NCBI RefSeq assembly: GCF_008369445.1
Contig: NZ_VTWH01000006.1
Span: 62,001-126,000 of the forward strand
Reading direction: 5' to 3'
Origin: Aureimonas fodinaquatilis
Lineage (GTDB): Bacteria; Pseudomonadota; Alphaproteobacteria; Rhizobiales; Rhizobiaceae
Length of the DNA: 64,000 bases
A program made the position numbers and the translations under genes. Positions 33,508-42,700 of this stretch are shown here, one piece after another. Each line of letters begins with the position of its first letter. Position 1 is the stretch's first letter. The notes under the pieces are model-generated. The model had not been told where the DNA came from, searched no databases, and saw nothing but the letters and a program-made list of their open reading frames with translations.

Positions 33508-34768
33508 GAACGGCTGCCAATGGGGAAACTGGACGTGTCACGGCAAAAGATGAACCAGAAAACACGGGGTGCTCCCCGCTTGCGGCAAGTGCCGTCTCGA
33601 TGTCAGCCTTCATGGCCTCGGCAACAAACTCGACAACCGGAACCACGACGGCATTGCCGAACTGGCGATATGCCTGGGTATCGGATACCTCGATCCGGAA
33701 GCGCCGGTCGCCGCGATCGAAACCCATCAGACGCGCACATTCAAGCGGCGTCAGCCGTCGCGGCCGTTTACCGGGCTGATCAATGAGAACTTCGGAGCCG
33801 TCCTTGTAATAGCGGGCGGACAGCGTGCGGGCCACATCATCGGGTCCAAACAGACTGAAACCGAAACCGTTGCCCTTCGCCTGATGTTTGGCCTTGTAGC
33901 CCTGCAAATACTCCCACAGGCGCGGGGTAAGAGTGTATTTCGGATCAACCTCGTCATGGGGCTGGAGAATGGTCCCGAGTTTCGGGCCGCTTTTCGCAGC
34001 CGGAAGTTTCAGGGCCCTGAAGTCAAACTTCGACGGCTCGCGGAAACCCACGATAAATACGCGTTCACGTTTCTGCGGCACCCACGGCTCCGAGCTGATT
34101 ACACGGTGCTGGACATGGTAGCCAAGCTCGTTCTGAAGAACGTTCATGATGGTCGCAAACGTGCGGCCCTTATCATGGCTTTCGAGATTCTTGACGTTCT
34201 CCAGAACGAACGCAGCCGGCCGGTGGTGGGCGATGATCTGGGCAGTATCGAAAAACAGCGTCCCCTGCGTATCGCACAAGAAGCCATGTGGCCGACCGAG
34301 AGAGTTCTTCTTGGAAACCCCCGCCAATGAAAACGGCTGGCAGGGAAATCCGGCAAGCAGAACGTCGTGTTCCGGGATCAGGTCCGGATTTTTGGAAAAC
34401 TCGCGCACGTCACCGTTAATGCGATGATTGTCGGGGAAATTCAGAGAATAGGTCTGCTGGCTGTGCGGGTCCCACTCGGATGTGAAGACGCAATGCCCGC
34501 CAATGCTTTCAAAGCCAAGCCTTAATCCACCTATTCCGGCGAACAGGTCAATGAAGCGGAAGTCAGCCTTGCCGGCATCACATTCCTGAATTCGGCGTTC
34601 GGCAGCAACCTTAAGGGTTTTCAGGGCCAGCTTGGGAACTCGGGACGTGCCGTCTTCATAGCGGTAGGCAGTGCGGGAGGAAATCTCAAGAAGGGCCCCG
34701 GTTTCCTCTAAAGTGAGCCCCGCCTGCTCCCTTAACCTGCTAAATTCCGTCCGTTTTTTGGTTCGCAT
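33500..34768 (-). CDS. C5-cytosine DNA methyltransferase (Dcm-like) with N-terminal HTH
   Basis: This 422-residue protein begins [20 protein letters not shown], an XRE-type helix-turn-helix of about 50 residues, followed by the C5-methylase motifs: [14 protein letters not shown] (I), [11 protein letters not shown] (IV, catalytic Cys), LENVKNL (VI), [11 protein letters not shown] (VIII), [12 protein letters not shown] and [12 protein letters not shown] (IX-X). Such N-terminal HTH domains repress the methylase's own promoter in M.SsoII/M.EcoRII-type enzymes. The ATG at 34768 is chosen because the HTH starts there; the frame extends to 34939. It is first in the dcm-vsr-REase unit. Confidence 0.93.
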   Translation of the reverse strand: MRTKKRTEFSRLREQAGLTLEETGALLEISSRTAYRYEDGTSRVPKLALKTLKVAAERRIQECDAGKADFRFIDLFAGIGGLRLGFESIGGHCVFTSEWDPHSQQTYSLNFPDNHRINGDVREFSKNPDLIPEHDVLLAGFPCQPFSLAGVSKKNSLGRPHGFLCDTQGTLFFDTAQIIAHHRPAAFVLENVKNLESHDKGRTFATIMNVLQNELGYHVQHRVISSEPWVPQKRERVFIVGFREPSKFDFRALKLPAAKSGPKLGTILQPHDEVDPKYTLTPRLWEYLQGYKAKHQAKGNGFGFSLFGPDDVARTLSARYYKDGSEVLIDQPGKRPRRLTPLECARLMGFDRGDRRFRIEVSDTQAYRQFGNAVVVPVVEFVAEAMKADIETALAASGEHPVFSGSSFAVTRPVSPLAAVHG

Positions 34769-34801
34769 GATATGGCCCGAATCATCCTCTGGGTAAATTT
34801 T

Positions 34802-34814
34802 TGTCAGATTGACA
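34802..34814. promoter_or_regulatory. Small palindrome upstream of the methylase gene
   Basis: TGTCA and TGACA flank GAT, 34-46 bp upstream of the chosen methylase start and next to an AT-rich TTGTTTGTAAGG/GAATAGTG stretch that could be the promoter on the minus strand. It is a candidate site for autoregulation by the methylase HTH domain. Confidence 0.4.
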
Positions 34815-35225
34815 CTATTCTTCCTTACAAACAATAAATGTTCTTGATTTGTTCGGCGATCATCGCTTTGGCTCCCCAACTTTATTGGATTTTCTGGATA
34901 CCGTTCAAGTGCTGGACTCCGACAGAATCGATGAGCCAACTTCCTCGAAATCTGCCGTATTTCAGAACGCTAAACACCGAAGTTTACTGCACAAAAACGC
35001 TCCACAAAGGCCTCAGGCGAAGAAGCGGCGGCTATCGGCGTGTTCGTGCGTTTTTTGGTTTGATGGTGCATTCTGGACCTCTCACGGCGTTTCGCGATCC
35101 GCCCTCGATGGCCTCTTTTGCTACCCAGTCGGCCAGAGGCGGATTGATTTTTCTGTCTCATTGACGCTCAATCACTCTCGGGCTTGGCGATAAATAAACA
35201 ACAATGTCGCCATGTGGGGGATACG
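34815..35225. other. Intergenic region between the methylase and the RloC-like gene
   Basis: Two divergent units start here, so both promoters should lie in this region. I see no supported gene in these 411 bases; short plus-strand frames at 34838-35193 have no start signal or recognisable sequence. GGGGGATACG precedes the ATG at 35226. Confidence 0.4.
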
Positions 35226-37517
35226 ATGCTTGAAGAAGTAAGCATTGCCAAAGTGGCAACTTATGGGGAACAGCCGCAGCGTCTTTATGACCTTAGCCAA
35301 ATCAATTTTTTGTTCGGCACAAACGGATCAGGCAAGACGACGATCTCTCGGGTCATTGCTGACCCAAATGAGCATCTGTCCTGCGCCGTGAACTGGCGCG
35401 GTGCTCGTCCCCTTGAAACACTCGTCTACAACAGCGACTTCGTTGATCGAAATTTCACCCCTGAGCTTCGTGGCATATTCACTCTCGGAGAGGTTGAGGC
35501 TGATACCCTCGAAAAGATCGAAGAAGCCCGCGCCAAGGTCGCCGAAATCGAAACCCAGATCGGCAGCCTGAAAACATCTCTCGGGGCCGCGGATCACTCA
35601 AGCGGCAAGCGGGCCGAAGTTCGCGACCTACGCAATGCATTCGAAGAGCAATGCTGGAAGATCAAGACCACGCATGATCCCCACTTCCAGGGCGCATTCA
35701 CAGGTTTGCGCAATTCGCGCACGAGATTCTGCGACAAGGTGCTCGAGGAGACAGACGGCAACCAAGCGGCTGTTCACCCAGTCGACGATCTGATGGCCCG
35801 CGCCCGAACCGTATTCGCCGAAGGGGTCGCTCGACTGGCGACCGTGCCAACGATTGCCGCAGAGGACCTGCTCGGTATCGAGCAGAAGCCCGTACTCGCC
35901 AAGAAGGTCGTCGGCAAAGAGGACATAGATATCGGCGCACTCATTCGCCGCCTCGGCAACAGCGATTGGGTGCGCCAGGGACTGCGATACGTGGAAGGGC
36001 CGGGCACGCCATGTCCGCTTTGCCAGAAGCCGCTCGACGAGGAGCTTCTGGCCAAGCTGAACGCCTTCTTCGACGAAGCATACCTCGCCGACATCGAGGC
36101 GATCGCGCGCGCCGATGAAGCCTATCGCACTTTCGCCAACGCAATCCTGGCCACGATCGATGCCGTTCTCGCATCGGGGAGCCCGCATATCGACGTGGAG
36201 AAGCTGCGCCCCCTCTGCGATCGACTGCGCACGCTCATCACTCTCAACAAGGGTCATATCGAACGGAAGCGGAAGGAGCCCAGCACACCGGTAAAGCTGG
36301 AGCCGCTCGCCGAGCCTTTGGCCGCCGTGACCACCATCATCGAACAGGCGAACAGCGATATAGCGAAACACAATGCCCTGGTCGATAATCTCGTCGCTGA
36401 GCGCAAGACGCTCACCTCCGAAATCTGGAAATGCCTGACCGACGAGAAGAAGGACGTCATCGGGCAATATACGAGCGCCAAGAGCAATCTCGATAAGGCC
36501 ATCGCGGGAATATCCACCGGCATCGAGGCCAAGACCCAGGTCCTAACCGCAGCGCAAGCAACATTGGCCGACCTCGAAAAGCAGGTGACCAGCGTTCAGC
36601 CCACGGTGACCGAGATCAATGCAACCCTCGCGTCCTTCGGCTTCACCAGCTTCAGGCTCGCGACAGCCGGTGATAAGCAGCAATTTTACGCCATTGTCCG
36701 TGGCGACGGCAGCGACGCCCGGGAGACGCTCAGTGAGGGTGAACGCAGCTTCATCACCTTCCTGTACTTCTATCATTTAATCCGGGGTAGCACGTCCGCC
36801 AGCGGCGTGAACGTCGATCGCATCGTCGTCTTCGACGATCCGGTATCAAGCCTCGACAGCGACGTGCTCTTCATCGTTAGCGCGCTTATCAAGCGCGTCT
36901 TGGCTGAGGCCGTCGACGGCAACGGTCGCGTGAAGCAGGTCTTTGTGCTGACCCACAACATTTACTTCCACAAGGAGGTGTCGTTCGATCCGAAGCGGCA
37001 GCAGGGAGAACGCCGTACACACGAGACTTTCTGGGTCGTTCGCAAAGCCGGAGCTGCCACAATCGTCGAAGGCTACAAGAGGAATCCTATCCGCACCTCG
37101 TACGAATTGCTCTGGGCCGAGGTCAGGAATTCTAATCGATCAAACCTGACGATCCAGAATGTCCTGCGGCGGATTTTGGAGCACTACTTCACCATCCTCG
37201 GAAACATGGACAAGGATGCCGTCATTGCCAAGTTCGAAGGACGCGATCAGCAGATCTGCGCATCGCTGTTTTCGTGGATCAACGACGGATCGCATAACTT
37301 CGCGGACGACCTCTATGTTGCAGCCGACGATACGACCGTGGAGCGCTACCTCGCAGTTTTCAAGTTGATCTTCGAGTCGACCAACCATGGTGCGCACTAC
37401 GAGATGATGATGGGGCCAGAGGAGGCCACGCCCGTCCCCAACGAAGAGATTGCTGCCGCTGCCTTCGAGCTCGTGACAGAAACCGCCAAGATTCGACCTA
37501 GCATGGAAGGAGCATAG
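35226..37517 (+). CDS. AAA_13/ABC-type ATPase resembling anticodon nucleases RloC/PrrC
   Basis: This 763-residue protein has Walker A GTNGSGKT at 31-38, a long coiled-coil insert, a CPLC motif at 263-266 (RloC carries a CxxC zinc hook), the ABC signature ETLSEGERSF at 500-509, Walker B IVVFDDPVSSLDSD at 533-546, and H-loop VLTHN at 574-578. The C-terminus has R648, E652 and H690 (RRILEHYF; WINDGSHNF), with the R-x3-E spacing of the PrrC/RloC tRNA nuclease triad. RloC-type enzymes cut tRNA anticodon loops after DNA damage or phage attack. The nuclease assignment is inferred. The ATG at 35226 follows GGGGGAT. Confidence 0.75.
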   Translation: MLEEVSIAKVATYGEQPQRLYDLSQINFLFGTNGSGKTTISRVIADPNEHLSCAVNWRGARPLETLVYNSDFVDRNFTPELRGIFTLGEVEADTLEKIEEARAKVAEIETQIGSLKTSLGAADHSSGKRAEVRDLRNAFEEQCWKIKTTHDPHFQGAFTGLRNSRTRFCDKVLEETDGNQAAVHPVDDLMARARTVFAEGVARLATVPTIAAEDLLGIEQKPVLAKKVVGKEDIDIGALIRRLGNSDWVRQGLRYVEGPGTPCPLCQKPLDEELLAKLNAFFDEAYLADIEAIARADEAYRTFANAILATIDAVLASGSPHIDVEKLRPLCDRLRTLITLNKGHIERKRKEPSTPVKLEPLAEPLAAVTTIIEQANSDIAKHNALVDNLVAERKTLTSEIWKCLTDEKKDVIGQYTSAKSNLDKAIAGISTGIEAKTQVLTAAQATLADLEKQVTSVQPTVTEINATLASFGFTSFRLATAGDKQQFYAIVRGDGSDARETLSEGERSFITFLYFYHLIRGSTSASGVNVDRIVVFDDPVSSLDSDVLFIVSALIKRVLAEAVDGNGRVKQVFVLTHNIYFHKEVSFDPKRQQGERRTHETFWVVRKAGAATIVEGYKRNPIRTSYELLWAEVRNSNRSNLTIQNVLRRILEHYFTILGNMDKDAVIAKFEGRDQQICASLFSWINDGSHNFADDLYVAADDTTVERYLAVFKLIFESTNHGAHYEMMMGPEEATPVPNEEIAAAAFELVTETAKIRPSMEGA

Positions 37518-37536
37518 GTGCCGCAGAAATTATCAA

Positions 37537-38319
37537 ATGATTGAGGTCGCATCAGCTATGGCATGTCGGCACTGCGGGTCTAGCAAGACCATCAAGGCGC
37601 ACCTAATTCCGGAGGCCTTCGTAATGGAGGTCAAAGCCGATCGAGGAGAGCAGCATCTGATTCTCCATGAGGAGATGACGAAGCCACAGGTCAGCAATAC
37701 CGGCGTCTATGACTCTAACCTGCTGTGCGGTACCTGCGATGGAATTCTCGGCCGTTATGAGGGTTATGCCTTCAGACTTCTCCGGCGGTTGCGTACGATA
37801 CGGGCTGATCTGGGTTCAATCGTAGATATAGGGGCGATCGACGGCGATATAATGCTCCGCTTCGCCGCCGGCATCGCTTGGAAATATACTGCGACGCAAT
37901 CCCAGTTCGGGCGCATCAATATCGGGCCCTACGCCTCGGTGCTACAGGATGTGGCGCTCGGCAACGGGCCGATCCCTTCGACGCTCGATATTGCGTTGAT
38001 CCGTCTCGTCGAACTTGATGGCGACGTGTATTTCTACCGTGCCCCGGTACCTGCACGCCATGGCGGCATTAATTCGGTGCGTTTTTCAGTCGGAAGTTTC
38101 GTCATCTATCTTAAGATTGACAAGCGGCCTAATGATAATGTGTTGCCGCCCGAATGCTGGCTTAAAGGGCGCAGTGACGGCAAGTTCTTGATCGCGGATG
38201 CCGGTTTCTTCACAGAGGGAAAACTCCATCGTGAGCTGGCAAATATGGGGCCTGTTCGGCAATTCTTCGGGACTATGGTTGCGCGAAAGCGCGAGCGCAG
38301 CTTCCGTATGGAAAGCTAG
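37537..38319 (+). CDS. HNH-like zinc-binding protein, partner of the ATPase
   Basis: This 260-residue protein has CRHCGSSKTIKAHLIPEAF at residues 10-28 and a second pair in NLLCGTCDGILGRYEG at about 62-77. The order C-x2-C, H with IP, C-x2-C is that of HNH_5-type nucleases, although the usual Asn after the second pair is Asp. The rest is a beta-rich domain I do not recognise. It starts 19 bp after the ATPase stop, so the two are probably co-expressed. ATPase-HNH pairs occur in Septu-type defence, but the ATPase here is of another type. An ATG at 37558 is an alternative start. Confidence 0.6.
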   Translation: MIEVASAMACRHCGSSKTIKAHLIPEAFVMEVKADRGEQHLILHEEMTKPQVSNTGVYDSNLLCGTCDGILGRYEGYAFRLLRRLRTIRADLGSIVDIGAIDGDIMLRFAAGIAWKYTATQSQFGRINIGPYASVLQDVALGNGPIPSTLDIALIRLVELDGDVYFYRAPVPARHGGINSVRFSVGSFVIYLKIDKRPNDNVLPPECWLKGRSDGKFLIADAGFFTEGKLHRELANMGPVRQFFGTMVARKRERSFRMES

Positions 38320-38720
38320 GAATGGGTGCTTTCTAAAGTTTCGATTGGGCGTTTCCTTACCATCGTAGGCATCGTGTATGGGCTTAGAGTGGCCGTTATG
38401 CGCCCCATCCAGGTCATTAAACGTCCCTTGGCGAACTCCCGAAAGCGGACATCACCATTCGCCCAACGAACGACCTGCATGGCGTGGGATGCCGTCCGTC
38501 TGGTTTTTGTAACTTCGAGCATAAATCGGACACGGCCATATTGGGATCGGAAAGTAAACGTAACTAGGGCGCCATTTTCCTTCTTCTCGCCATCAAGCGT
38601 AATTCCGGAGCCGTAGTGCAAGCTTCTGTTGAACCTGGAGAACGCGCCTTGACTTGAGCTGCCGGTGCCATTCACAAACTGCATAGCCAATCTACAGGCA
38701 GCAATAGCCGCCTCAAGCAT
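38316..38720 (-). CDS. Small protein of unknown function
   Basis: This 134-residue open frame starts at an ATG at 38720 preceded by AAGG. It has protein-like alternating sequence (GALVTFTFRSQYGRVRFMLE, AMQVVRWANGDVRFREFAKG) and overlaps the end of the HNH-like gene by 4 bp on the opposite strand. It starts 25 bp from the divergent nuclease gene at 38746. I do not recognise a family. It fills a 425-bp space otherwise without a gene, which supports a real coding region. Confidence 0.45.
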   Translation of the reverse strand: MLEAAIAACRLAMQFVNGTGSSSQGAFSRFNRSLHYGSGITLDGEKKENGALVTFTFRSQYGRVRFMLEVTKTRRTASHAMQVVRWANGDVRFREFAKGRLMTWMGRITATLSPYTMPTMVRKRPIETLESTHS

Positions 38721-38745
38721 AAATTACGTTGCCTTGAAGTAAAAC

Positions 38746-39708
38746 ATGCACAGTGTCCGACCTCCAAAAAAAGCGCTGCTCAAGTGGCTTGATGACTATT
38801 CCAGTGAGGTTGATAATTACGGTCACCTGCTGCTGGAACAGCTGCAGGCAATCGACGATGAAATAAAGGCATCGATAGTCCCCTATTTTGAGTCTGCTCA
38901 CCTGGATGCTCGTGAGTGCTTTCATCGCCTGGCCCGCATCAGCCTCCATCCAGACGACGGGGACATAGGGTGCGATTGCCAGTATCCCAATGCGCTTCCC
39001 CTGATCACCCGCAAGGGCCTGTTTGGCGAAGTAATGTCAGGGATGTTCACCGAAGCGTACGAGTTCGTCGGCAAGCACGAATGGCTGATCCCGGTGTTCC
39101 TCTTCCGCAACCATGAAGATGCCGGGCAATACATCTACACTTTGAACCGGGACCCCGAACGTAAGCGCGAGGTGCTTGGACGCAAAGGTGACGATTTCAT
39201 CGCTATTGTTGTCGACAAGGACGGCAAGGTGGTGCGGTTCATCGCTGGTGAAGCCAAGTGGCGAGGCACTTGGAACGCTTCGACTTTAGCCACCGTCATG
39301 CTGGGACCCAAGATAGGGCCGGAAGGGGACAAGGTCTACAACAATCGTGGTGTATGGTTCGAAGTCAACCGGGCGCTTAATGTACCTTTGGGTCTTGAGC
39401 AGCTCCAAGCCATTCTGCTGGATCGTGAGCCGTCAAAGTTCGCTTCTATAATTGCATCGCTCGATCGTATCCTCGCACATCGAAACCCCGATCCAGTCGA
39501 GCGAACAGATCTGATTTTGCTGGCCGGCGGTGCATCGAAAAAGCGTAAGCCACAAACGTCCCTTCTGCCTTGGAAAACGATCCCCGAGGAATATAAGGCC
39601 GGCCGAGATTTGCAGGTCGTTGAAATGATCATCGAAGACGGCGATGAGGTGATCAACTCCATCTATGACGTTCTATGGGCAAAGGACAAACCCGATGCCG
39701 GAATTTGA
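38746..39708 (+). CDS. HamA-like (DUF1837) nuclease of a Hachiman-type pair
   Basis: This 320-residue protein carries a PD-(D/E)xK-like core: E95 (GLFGEVMSGMF), D149/D150 (GRKGDDFIAIVVD), and E169-x-K171 (FIAGEAKWRG). In Hachiman, HamA is a DUF1837 nuclease held inactive by the helicase HamB until damaged or phage DNA is sensed. Gene size, fold motifs and the large DEAH helicase that overlaps by 14 bp fit that system. The family link rests on motif pattern and order, so it is a moderate call. An alternative is another nuclease-helicase pair. Confidence 0.6.
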   Translation: MHSVRPPKKALLKWLDDYSSEVDNYGHLLLEQLQAIDDEIKASIVPYFESAHLDARECFHRLARISLHPDDGDIGCDCQYPNALPLITRKGLFGEVMSGMFTEAYEFVGKHEWLIPVFLFRNHEDAGQYIYTLNRDPERKREVLGRKGDDFIAIVVDKDGKVVRFIAGEAKWRGTWNASTLATVMLGPKIGPEGDKVYNNRGVWFEVNRALNVPLGLEQLQAILLDREPSKFASIIASLDRILAHRNPDPVERTDLILLAGGASKKRKPQTSLLPWKTIPEEYKAGRDLQVVEMIIEDGDEVINSIYDVLWAKDKPDAGI

Positions 39709-42700
39709 CGACGAACGCATTGCACTGGCTACCGCGATCCAGAACGACCTAGGCCAGGAAGGCACGCTCAGCTCGTTGCAGGCCCGATCGTTTGTTCGCT
39801 GTATGCAGCTGACCTGGGAAGTCGAGGCAATTCGATGGTCTGAACGGGATTCGCGGACGACACTTGATCAGGCTCGACACTTGATCCGTGCTGGACGCAT
39901 CTTGACCACAGTTGAGCAAGGCGACCCCGAAACGGCGGCCCTGGCCTTTCGCCGTGCTGGAGAGCTCCTGGAATGGTTGGCTAGATCTGATGATGAGATC
40001 GGTGCTGAGACGCCAGCGGCGCTCCTGGCAGCTGGGTGCTACCAGCTGGGGGGCTTACCTGCCATGGCAGCTGGACTTTTACGCCAGGTGGCATCTGACG
40101 ATCGAGGAACACGCCTTTTTGCGGATTTCCTGCGGGCAGACTTTGATGGTGTTCTGCGAAAAGCGGCGCGTTTCTGGGCCAAAAACAGGTCCCTGACGGA
40201 ACCAGGGGCTTCGAGGCGTTTTTTCGGCGAGGACACACGCGACAGCACCGCATGGTTTGGGACCGTCGAACTTGTCCGCAGCATCGGTTTGGCTGCCCAG
40301 TCTCTTCGCCGGGGTGACACGAAGAGATTTGACGCGGCATTGACGAGGCTCCAAGACGTAGAGCGCTTTCTTGTCCGCTCTGCATCAGACGACGTCGCGC
40401 TCCTGGCCTATTTTCTGCGTGCCACCTGCGAAAAATTTGGCAAGGCCACAATTTACGATCCGCTAAGGCGACTTGCTGCCTTGGCTCCGGCCCACGAATT
40501 TCACGCCTTGGCATTTGCCCGCCGCCAGTATTCCCGGGGGCGCGGGATTCTTTGGCAGTCGCAGCAACAAGGCATTGAGCGCCTCGTCAATGACTCATCT
40601 TTTGCACTCTGCACCCCCACCGGATCCGGAAAGACCCTCGTCGCCAATCTCGCCATTCTCAAGGAGCTCTTAATTCTCGGGAGCGATGACCTACTCGCTC
40701 CCCTTGCACTCTATGTCGTGCCCTCCCGTGCTCTTGCGAGCGAAGTCGAGGCCAAACTCGGATTGGAGTTAGGGCGAGAGGTACTGGTAACTGGCCTATA
40801 TGGAGGATCAGACTGGGGTGTCACGGATGCATGGCTTACGTCGGATAAACCAACGGTTTTGATCGCTACGGTCGAAAAGGCCGAAGCGCTGATGCGCTAT
40901 CTTGGACCGATGCTGCTCGCGCGACTACGCCTCCTAATCCTTGATGAAGCCCATCAGGTGGTGATTGAGGACAACGACCGCGAGCGAGATAGCCTGGCTG
41001 AGCACACTAACCGTGCTATCCGGCTGGAAAGCTTTGTGTCTCGCCTTCTGGCTCGCAAGCCGAACGTTGTTCGGCTGGCGTTGACAGCCGTTGCCGGCGG
41101 TGCTGCGGGCCCAGTAGCTCGTTGGATTGAGTCCGACAACGAAGCGGAGCCTGTCGGCTCGCACTACCGTAGCACACGTCAGGCCCTTGGCATTCTTCAA
41201 ATCTCGAAGGGCGCACCCCGTATCGAGCTGAGCCGACTGAACGACCATGTTTTGAACGTCGAAGATGCTGGAGCGGTCTACATTCCGCTCCGTATTCCAC
41301 CTATGCCCGATCCTTTGGCCAAGGTCCGAGACAGCCTCAACCACTATATGCAAAACACCATTCTCTGGACAGCATTGCATTTGAGTGACGGCGAGCGGCG
41401 CATCCTGATTTCGCTCACACAGTCACCTGAAGTGACAATCGGGTGGTATGCGAAAGCCTTCGACCAGGCCGGGTGGGAGAATTCGCCCTCCTTCTCTGCC
41501 CCGGAAGAAGGCCCGGACGCTGAACTGTTTGCTGAGGCACGCTCGGTATGCCTGGATTACTGCGGCCGGGATTCCTACGAGTTGCGTCTACTCGACCGCG
41601 GCATCGCTACAAATCACGGTCAAATGCCTCAGCGGTTAAGGCGAATGATGGTGGCCCTGATTGACCGTTCGATTTGTCGGATAACCGTTGCGACCGCGAC
41701 ATTGACTGAAGGGGTCAACCTACCTTTCGATATGATCTTCTTGCCCTCGCTCAAGCGAACGTCCTTCGACGTCGAAAATCAGGAGCGACACGAATATCCG
41801 ATGTCGACGTCTGAGTTTCGTAATCTATCGGGGCGAGCGGGCCGGCCTGGCGCGGCGAGGGGTATGGAGGGATTAACCCTTGTTGCATTGCCGCTGGTTC
41901 GATCAACGACGGCCCCAAGCAAAGTAAATACGCAGGACAGACAGTTAGGGGCATTCCGGAGCGACTACAATGATTTGCTTGCGCGTCTGGCCGGTGCAGG
42001 AGCTGGGCAAACTTCAAGTCCGCTCGCGCTGCTCATGTCTGAAATCCGCAAGCAGGCACTGCGTCTACCGGGAATAGATGACAACAGCGATTTCATCAAC
42101 TGGCTGGAGACAGTCGCGCCCGGCGACATTTCGGCATTGGCTGGGCAAGCTCGAACTACGACACGCGCCAAGCTCGCGGACAGCGTTGATGAACTTGATG
42201 CCATGATATTGTCGGCCGTTGAGGAGGCTCGAGCCATCAGTGGCGCAGCAGCGACCCCGGCAGCCACCGAGGCAATGTTGGCCGCTCTCTGGCGGCAAAC
42301 GTTCACTCGCGTTTCCGCCGTCCACCAGGACTGGATGGAGACGGCATTTATCAAACGTGGCAACGCCGTCATTGAAACTGTTTACCCCGATGCGGAGGAG
42401 CGCAAGCGTCTCTACGACTATGGCTATTCCCCTCATGTGGGCAGACGTTTTGAAACCGCTGCGACCAGACTGCGAACGATACTGGAGGCCACTGGGAACT
42501 ACGGCGCCCAGTCGGATGCTGACAGGCTGGCTGTCTTGGTTAGCCTGGGAAATGTCGTGGCAGACGATGGGGGCTTCGGATTTTCGGTGCGGGACACCGA
42601 GATGGGGCGCAACCTCTACGCAAACTGGCGACATGTCTTGGCGTGGTGGATGGCGGTCGAAGGCGCGGCGCAGCCAAGCCCTGGCGATCTGCGTGCTTGG

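Noticed and set aside
35026..35040. A 15-base match (CGGCGGCTATCGGCG) to the edge of the 25-bp repeat region near 11699
   Set aside because: It lacks the TAAATAGGATGGGTC part and lies in low-information GC-rich sequence, so chance is likely.
35226..38319. Assignment of the ATPase/HNH-like pair to the Septu system
   Set aside because: The ATPase has AAA_13/RloC-like layout with CxxC and R/E/H residues, unlike PtuA, and the partner's HNH motif is atypical.
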